In this document: positions 6,213-9,964 of the stretch, one piece after another
Numbering within the stretch: position 1 is the stretch's first letter
Layout of the letters: each line of letters starts with the position of its first letter
Source: an uncultured Clostridia bacterium
GTDB taxonomy: Bacteria > Bacillota_A > Clostridia > Christensenellales > CAG-138
NCBI GenBank assembly: GCA_946539625.1
Contig: CAMNHT010000029.1
Coordinates: 1-9,964 of the forward strand
Direction: 5' to 3'
DNA: 9,964 nucleotides
Notes under the pieces: generated by a model
Database searches by the model: none
Seen by the model: only the letters and a program-made list of their open reading frames with translations
Told to the model about the DNA's origin: nothing
Program-made: the position numbers and the translations under genes

Positions 6213-7793
6213 TTACAAATTTGCGCGAATTTGTTCCGCGTTTTTCATCAGGGAAAGATAAACCGCAGCCGCGGCGCAAATCAACGCCGCCGCGATCGCA
6301 GGCGTCAGCCATCTGATCCCGGTAAGAAGCGCCGGAAGCACGGCTGCCGCAGCAAGACCGATTCCGACAAGCACCATGATCAGCACCGCGCCGCTTTGCT
6401 TGACGACCTCGGTATCCGATTTCCACGAAAGCCGCGGCATTTTTGTGTTCACGTACAGCCCGAACACGGTGGTAAACAGCAGCGCAGCGATCGGTGTCAG
6501 CACAACGCCGAGTACATCGACCGCGTTCAGCATGTCCCGATAAAAGATCGTCAGCAGCGCAGTCGTAAACAGCAGCGCCGGTCCCACAAGAAGCAGGTTC
6601 ATAAGAAGCTTTGCACGAAGCCAGCGCTTTGCCGAAACCGGCAGCGTTTTTGCGATCCAGATCTGTTTCCCTTCCATCGAGACGGCGCAGGAAGTCGTAG
6701 GTGAGATCGTTGCGCAGAAGATAAGAACGCCGGTGATCGCAACCGGAGCGATCCCCGTCATCGACGCCGCTTTCAGAAACTGAACGGCTGTTTTGGACAT
6801 TGCCGCGCCGACAACGCCGAGTACGGCGATCAGCGCCGATCCGATGATCGTATTGACGACCCATGCGGTGCTGTTGAAGAAGCGTTTGCATTCGATCATG
6901 AACAATGCTTTTTGCGTACCGCTGCTCTTAAGCGTGCCGAGCCGATAGTTTTTCACATGATACCCGGCGCCGAGCCGATCGTGCAGCCAAAGGAATGTGC
7001 GATTGAGGATCAGCACATACAGTGCGCACACCGCCGCCGAGCCGACGGAAAACAGCAGTGCATTCAGAGGCTTCCCCGTCACGCCCACCGCATACAATTG
7101 CGCGGGCGGATAGATCCGTGACGCAACGGACGCAGCCCTTTCCGGCGCGATCATGAAACGGTTGCTCAGCTGCGGGAACATGTATGCGAAAACGATAAAT
7201 CCCAGAAGAAAGATCATCTTGATCGCGGAGGTAATGCCTTTTTTATGCTTGCTTTTCGCAAACGCCGCAGAAAGAAGCAGGTCTGCGCCGCTTCCGATCA
7301 CGACCGGAACGACAGGCAGCAGCAAAAGCGCGGCGGGAAATACCGGATAAAACCACCACGCAGGACTGCACAGCACAGCATATACGACGCCGCACGGCAG
7401 AAGATATGCGGCGCAGTACAGCGCTTCCACGGAATACAGCGCAAAGAACCGCGCGAGCACGATCAGCGAGGTCGGAATCGGCATGCCCATCAGCGTATCG
7501 AAGTCCGCAAAGGAGGACAGCGTCGCACCGCCCTGCGCGAACGCCATGGCAAACGCAAACAGGCTTGCCATCACGGCGATCATGAGGAACGGCACCGAAG
7601 GATCGACGCCCGCTTTCAGCATCTGATACGACGTCATGCCGGACATGCCGCCGTAAATCACCACGATCAGAACAATCGCAACGATGCCCATGACGGCGTT
7701 TCTGCGTTCCCTGCCGTCTTTGGAATGCCGCATCACCGACACGCGAAAGATGCTGTTAAGATACAGCTTTACGAGTGTTCGGAACGCTTTCAT
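6213..7793 (-). CDS. ABC-2 type exporter permease, about 12 membrane helices
   Basis: 526 residues, almost entirely hydrophobic. I count about 12 helices in two sets of six (roughly 34-52, 69-88, 112-132, 150-170, 193-208, 244-263, then 312-333, 347-366, 397-417, 424-448, 468-490, 496-514). A cytosolic stretch lies between the halves (about 270-310). The motif MEGKQIWIAKTLPVSAKRWL (373-392) is typical of large ABC-2 permeases whose second half carries EGK...W..K.LP. The start ATG overlaps the ATPase stop by four bases (ATGA), so translation is coupled and the two proteins should form one transporter. No substrate-binding protein, immunity gene or peptide precursor is nearby, so the substrate cannot be named. 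It ends in tandem stops TAATAA with no hairpin after them. Confidence 0.88.
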   Translation of the reverse strand: MKAFRTLVKLYLNSIFRVSVMRHSKDGRERRNAVMGIVAIVLIVVIYGGMSGMTSYQMLKAGVDPSVPFLMIAVMASLFAFAMAFAQGGATLSSFADFDTLMGMPIPTSLIVLARFFALYSVEALYCAAYLLPCGVVYAVLCSPAWWFYPVFPAALLLLPVVPVVIGSGADLLLSAAFAKSKHKKGITSAIKMIFLLGFIVFAYMFPQLSNRFMIAPERAASVASRIYPPAQLYAVGVTGKPLNALLFSVGSAAVCALYVLILNRTFLWLHDRLGAGYHVKNYRLGTLKSSGTQKALFMIECKRFFNSTAWVVNTIIGSALIAVLGVVGAAMSKTAVQFLKAASMTGIAPVAITGVLIFCATISPTTSCAVSMEGKQIWIAKTLPVSAKRWLRAKLLMNLLLVGPALLFTTALLTIFYRDMLNAVDVLGVVLTPIAALLFTTVFGLYVNTKMPRLSWKSDTEVVKQSGAVLIMVLVGIGLAAAAVLPALLTGIRWLTPAIAAALICAAAAVYLSLMKNAEQIRANL

Positions 7794-8500
7794 TTGTCTG
7801 TCAGCTCCAGAAAGAGTTCTTCAAGGGAATGATCTCCGCGCACCGCGTCCATCGGACCGGCGGCAATCAGCTTTCCGTTTCTGATGATCGCGATCTTGTT
7901 GCAGAGCTTCTCCGCAACTTCCAGGACGTGCGTGGAAAAAAAGATCGCGCTGCTGTTTTCCACCAGCTCGTGCATGATGCCCTTCAGCGTATGCGCAGCC
8001 TTCGGATCGAGCCCGACAAACGGCTCGTCGAGCATGAGAAGCTTCGGATGCTGAATCAGCGCTCCGATCAAAGCGAGCTTCTGACACATACCGTGCGAAT
8101 AGGACCCGACCAGATCGCCGAGCTTTGATTCGATCTCGAACATTGCGGCGTATTTTTGAATGCGTTCGCGGCGCACAGTCTCGTCGATGCCGTAGATATC
8201 GCAGAGGAAATTCAGGTATCCCTCCCCCGTCAGAAACGTGTAGAGATCCGGATTGTCCGGGATATAGCGCATGATGCGCTTTGCCGCCATCGGATCCTTT
8301 CGTACGTCGATCCCGTCAACGAGGATCTCGCCTTCGTCAAACGGCAGAATGCCGGAAATGCATTTGAGTGTCGTCGTTTTTCCCGCGCCGTTGTGTCCGA
8401 TGAAACCGTAAATATCGCCCGCCTCGACCGAAAGCGTCAGCCCGTCGACCGCGCGCGGTCCGCTGCCGTAGCTTTTGACAAGGTTTCTGATCTCAAGCAT
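7790..8500 (-). CDS. ABC transporter ATP-binding protein (drug/bacteriocin-type exporter)
   Basis: 236 residues, a normal single nucleotide-binding domain. Walker A is GHNGAGKT (35-42), the signature is YSHGMCQKL (134-142), Walker B is LLMLDEP (154-160), followed by the D-loop FVGLD and the H-loop His191 in STHVLE. The YSxGMxQ form of the signature, in place of LSGGQ, is usual in BcrA/CcmA-like exporter ATPases. It powers the membrane permease encoded immediately downstream, with which it overlaps by four bases. The start ATG at 8500-8498 has GAGGAG upstream, lying inside the 3' end of yhbY, and only three bases separate it from the yhbY stop. It is therefore cotranscribed with obgE-yhbY. The transported substrate is unknown. 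Confidence 0.94.
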   Translation of the reverse strand: MLEIRNLVKSYGSGPRAVDGLTLSVEAGDIYGFIGHNGAGKTTTLKCISGILPFDEGEILVDGIDVRKDPMAAKRIMRYIPDNPDLYTFLTGEGYLNFLCDIYGIDETVRRERIQKYAAMFEIESKLGDLVGSYSHGMCQKLALIGALIQHPKLLMLDEPFVGLDPKAAHTLKGIMHELVENSSAIFFSTHVLEVAEKLCNKIAIIRNGKLIAAGPMDAVRGDHSLEELFLELTDK

Positions 8501-8503
8501 AGA

Positions 8504-8773
8504 TTACTCCTCTTCCTTCTGCCGGTACAGCACAAGCTTCCGTCCGATGCACTGGATGACGTCCGCGCCTGTCGCCGCCGCAAGCTGTTCCGCCGCTTCC
8601 TTCGCGGAAAGCTCGCTCGTTTCGAGCACGGAAAGCTTGATGAGCTCACGCTTTTTCAGCGCCGCGTCGACCGCTTCCACGAGCGGTTCGGTGATGTTTT
8701 CCTTGCCGATCTGAAAGATCGCGGTCAACGTATTTGCCTGTTTGCGCAGTTCCGCACGTTCTTTTCCCGTCAT
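8504..8773 (-). CDS. yhbY: YhbY-family RNA-binding protein (CRM domain), ribosome assembly
   Basis: 89 residues forming a single CRS1-YhbY (CRM) domain. Recognisable parts are MTGKERAELRKQANTL at the N-terminus, IFQIGKENI (the usual GKxGV-type loop, here GKENI), the helix VEAVDAALKKRELIKLSV, and CIGRKLVLYR at the end. Family members associate with the large-subunit precursor and assist its assembly. Start ATG at 8773-8771 follows AAAGGAG, which overlaps the TAA of obgE; the gap between the genes is 12 bases. The obgE-yhbY pairing is common in Firmicutes and fits joint ribosome maturation. The acidic tail KEEE also supplies the ribosome site of the next gene. Confidence 0.93.
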   Translation of the reverse strand: MTGKERAELRKQANTLTAIFQIGKENITEPLVEAVDAALKKRELIKLSVLETSELSAKEAAEQLAAATGADVIQCIGRKLVLYRQKEEE

Positions 8774-8785
8774 GATTTATCTCCT

Positions 8786-9964
8786 TTAGTCCGTAAAATC
8801 AAATTCCCATTCGCCGAGGCGGATCGTGTCTCCGTCCTTCGCACCCATCTCGCGAAGCGCGGAGATGATGCCCGTTTTGATCAGCAGCTGCTGGAAGCGG
8901 CGCATCGACGCGTCATCCTCCGGGTCGGTCGTGTCGAGAATGCGCTCGACGTCGCCGCCCTCGACCACATACGCGCCTGCATCATCGCGATGCACCGTAA
9001 AGCCCTTTTCATACTGCGCACCGACGAGAAGCTCCGTCTCGTCGTAGACGCGCACCGGCGGAAGCGCGTCGAGCATCTTCACGATGCGGTCCAGCATCGG
9101 TCCGAAGCCCTCGGTCGTCGCCGCGGACACCGCAAACACCGGTACGCCCTCCGGCTCCAGCGCCGCTTTGATGCGCTCGAAGTTTTCTTCCGCGCCGGGA
9201 ATGTCCATTTTGTTGCACGCAACGATCTGCGGCAAGGCCGCGAGCGCGTCGGAAAATTTCGAAAGCTCCGCGTTGATCTTTTCGTAATCGTCCAAAGGAT
9301 CGCGCATCTCGCTTCCCGAAGCGTCCAGCACATGCACAAGGATGCGCGTGCGTTCGATATGGCGTAAAAAATCATGTCCGAGCCCCGCGCCTTCCGCCGC
9401 GCCTTCGATCAATCCCGGGATGTCCGCCATCACGAACGAGCGCTCGTAGCGCGTCGCCACGCCGAGGTTCGGCGTCAGCGTCGTGAAGTGATACGCCGCG
9501 ATCTTCGGTTTCGCGCTCGTCAGCACGGAAAGGATCGTCGATTTTCCGACCGACGGAAGCCCTATGATACCGACGTCCGCGATCGTCTTAAGCTCCAATT
9601 CGACGGTGCGTTCCTCGGTTTTGATCCCGTTTTGCGCAAAGCGCGGCGCTTGCTTGGTCGCCGTCGCAAAGCGTGCGTTGCCCTTTCCGCCTCTGCCGCC
9701 GTACAGCACGATACGGGTTTTGCCCGGCTCGCTCATATCCGCGACGATGCTGCCGGTCTCGATATCCCGCACGATCGTGCCGACCGGGACCTTGATGAGG
9801 AGATCCTCGCCGTTTGCGCCTGCCTGAAGCTCGGCTCTGCCCTGTTCGCCGTCCTGCGCGCGGAAGTGCCGATAGCGCTTGAAATCGAGCAGTGTAGACT
9901 GCTGCGGGTCCGCGACGAACACGATATTGCCGCCCCTGCCGCCGTCGCCGCCGGAGGGTCCGCC
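8786..9964 (-). CDS. obgE: Obg GTPase (ObgE/CgtA), N-terminus beyond the window
   Basis: 392 residues are visible. The first one seen is inside the glycine-rich Obg fold (GGPSGGDGGRGGNIVFVADP), so only about 30 N-terminal residues should be missing; a GTG at 9922 is internal and not the start. The G domain has G1 GLPSVGKST (135-143), switch II DIPGLIEGAAEGAGLGHDFL, G4 NKMD and G5 SAA. The C-terminal OCT domain is present (FTVHRDDAGAYVVEGGDVER through GDTIRLGEWEFDF). Obg is an essential GTPase that binds 50S precursors and links ribosome maturation to growth, GDP/ppGpp level and, in Bacillus, sporulation. G1 has Ser where PNxGKS is common; this is a known variation and the P-loop Lys and Ser are intact. 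Followed closely by yhbY. Confidence 0.97.
   Translation of the reverse strand, partial: GGPSGGDGGRGGNIVFVADPQQSTLLDFKRYRHFRAQDGEQGRAELQAGANGEDLLIKVPVGTIVRDIETGSIVADMSEPGKTRIVLYGGRGGKGNARFATATKQAPRFAQNGIKTEERTVELELKTIADVGIIGLPSVGKSTILSVLTSAKPKIAAYHFTTLTPNLGVATRYERSFVMADIPGLIEGAAEGAGLGHDFLRHIERTRILVHVLDASGSEMRDPLDDYEKINAELSKFSDALAALPQIVACNKMDIPGAEENFERIKAALEPEGVPVFAVSAATTEGFGPMLDRIVKMLDALPPVRVYDETELLVGAQYEKGFTVHRDDAGAYVVEGGDVERILDTTDPEDDASMRRFQQLLIKTGIISALREMGAKDGDTIRLGEWEFDFTD

Noticed and set aside
6204..6224. Possible hairpin CGCAA...TTGCG at the permease stop codon
   Set aside because: Only five pairs with an 11-base loop, and no U-tract follows it on the minus strand, so it is not a credible terminator.
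5469..6704. 411-codon plus-strand frame spanning the cdaA promoter and permease end
   Set aside because: It crosses two real genes and a strong opposite promoter. Its His/Arg/Gln-rich composition is typical of a reversed frame.
6202..6891. 229-codon minus-strand frame in another phase inside the permease gene
   Set aside because: Low-complexity Arg/Gly/Asp-rich translation in a shifted phase; the permease frame is hydrophobic and continuous.
7790..8500. ATPase signature YSHGM in place of LSGGQ as a sign of an inactive ATPase
   Set aside because: YSxGMxQ is the usual form in this exporter ATPase group and the other catalytic motifs are intact.
8156..9367. 403-codon plus-strand frame
   Set aside because: Opposite to the ABC ATPase, yhbY and obgE; Arg/His-rich with no recognisable domain.

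Overview
The window looks like a chromosomal segment of a GC-rich anaerobic Firmicute, most likely a Clostridia lineage. The grounds are Gram-positive gene sets (cdaA-cdaR, obgE-yhbY), strong AGGAGG-type ribosome sites, and a secreted SpoIID-like protein that carries a dockerin. Codon third positions are mostly G or C, which also opens long meaningless frames on the opposite strand. All seven genes I can support lie on the minus strand, so transcription runs from high to low coordinates. I see no rRNA, tRNA, CRISPR, insertion sequence or phage gene.

Layout in transcription order. (1) 9964-7790/6213: obgE (its N-terminus lies beyond the window), yhbY, an ABC transporter ATPase and its 12-helix permease. 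They are packed with gaps of 12 and 3 bases and then a 4-base overlap, so they form one transcription unit. (2) 6205-2008: a strong extended -10 promoter directly after the permease stop drives cdaA (diadenylate cyclase), cdaR (YbbR-repeat regulator of CdaA) and a COG2509-type FAD-dependent dehydrogenase. The unit ends at a clear rho-independent terminator at 2008-2036. (3) 1953-1: a monocistronic-looking gene with its own probable promoter. It encodes a secreted SpoIID/LytB-domain protein followed by a Pro/Thr linker, two bacterial SH3 domains and a dockerin repeat that runs off the window edge.

How they may work together: ObgE and YhbY act in ribosome assembly and GTP-dependent growth control. 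CdaA makes c-di-AMP, which governs osmolyte transport and cell-wall homeostasis, and CdaR tunes CdaA at the membrane. The SpoIID-like protein probably acts on peptidoglycan outside the cell. The ABC transporter substrate is unknown. The most unusual item is the SpoIID-SH3-SH3-dockerin architecture. The rest is a conserved core neighbourhood with some local substitutions: glmM is absent after cdaR, and an ABC transporter sits where nadD is often found after yhbY. I do not see a clearly new multi-gene system.
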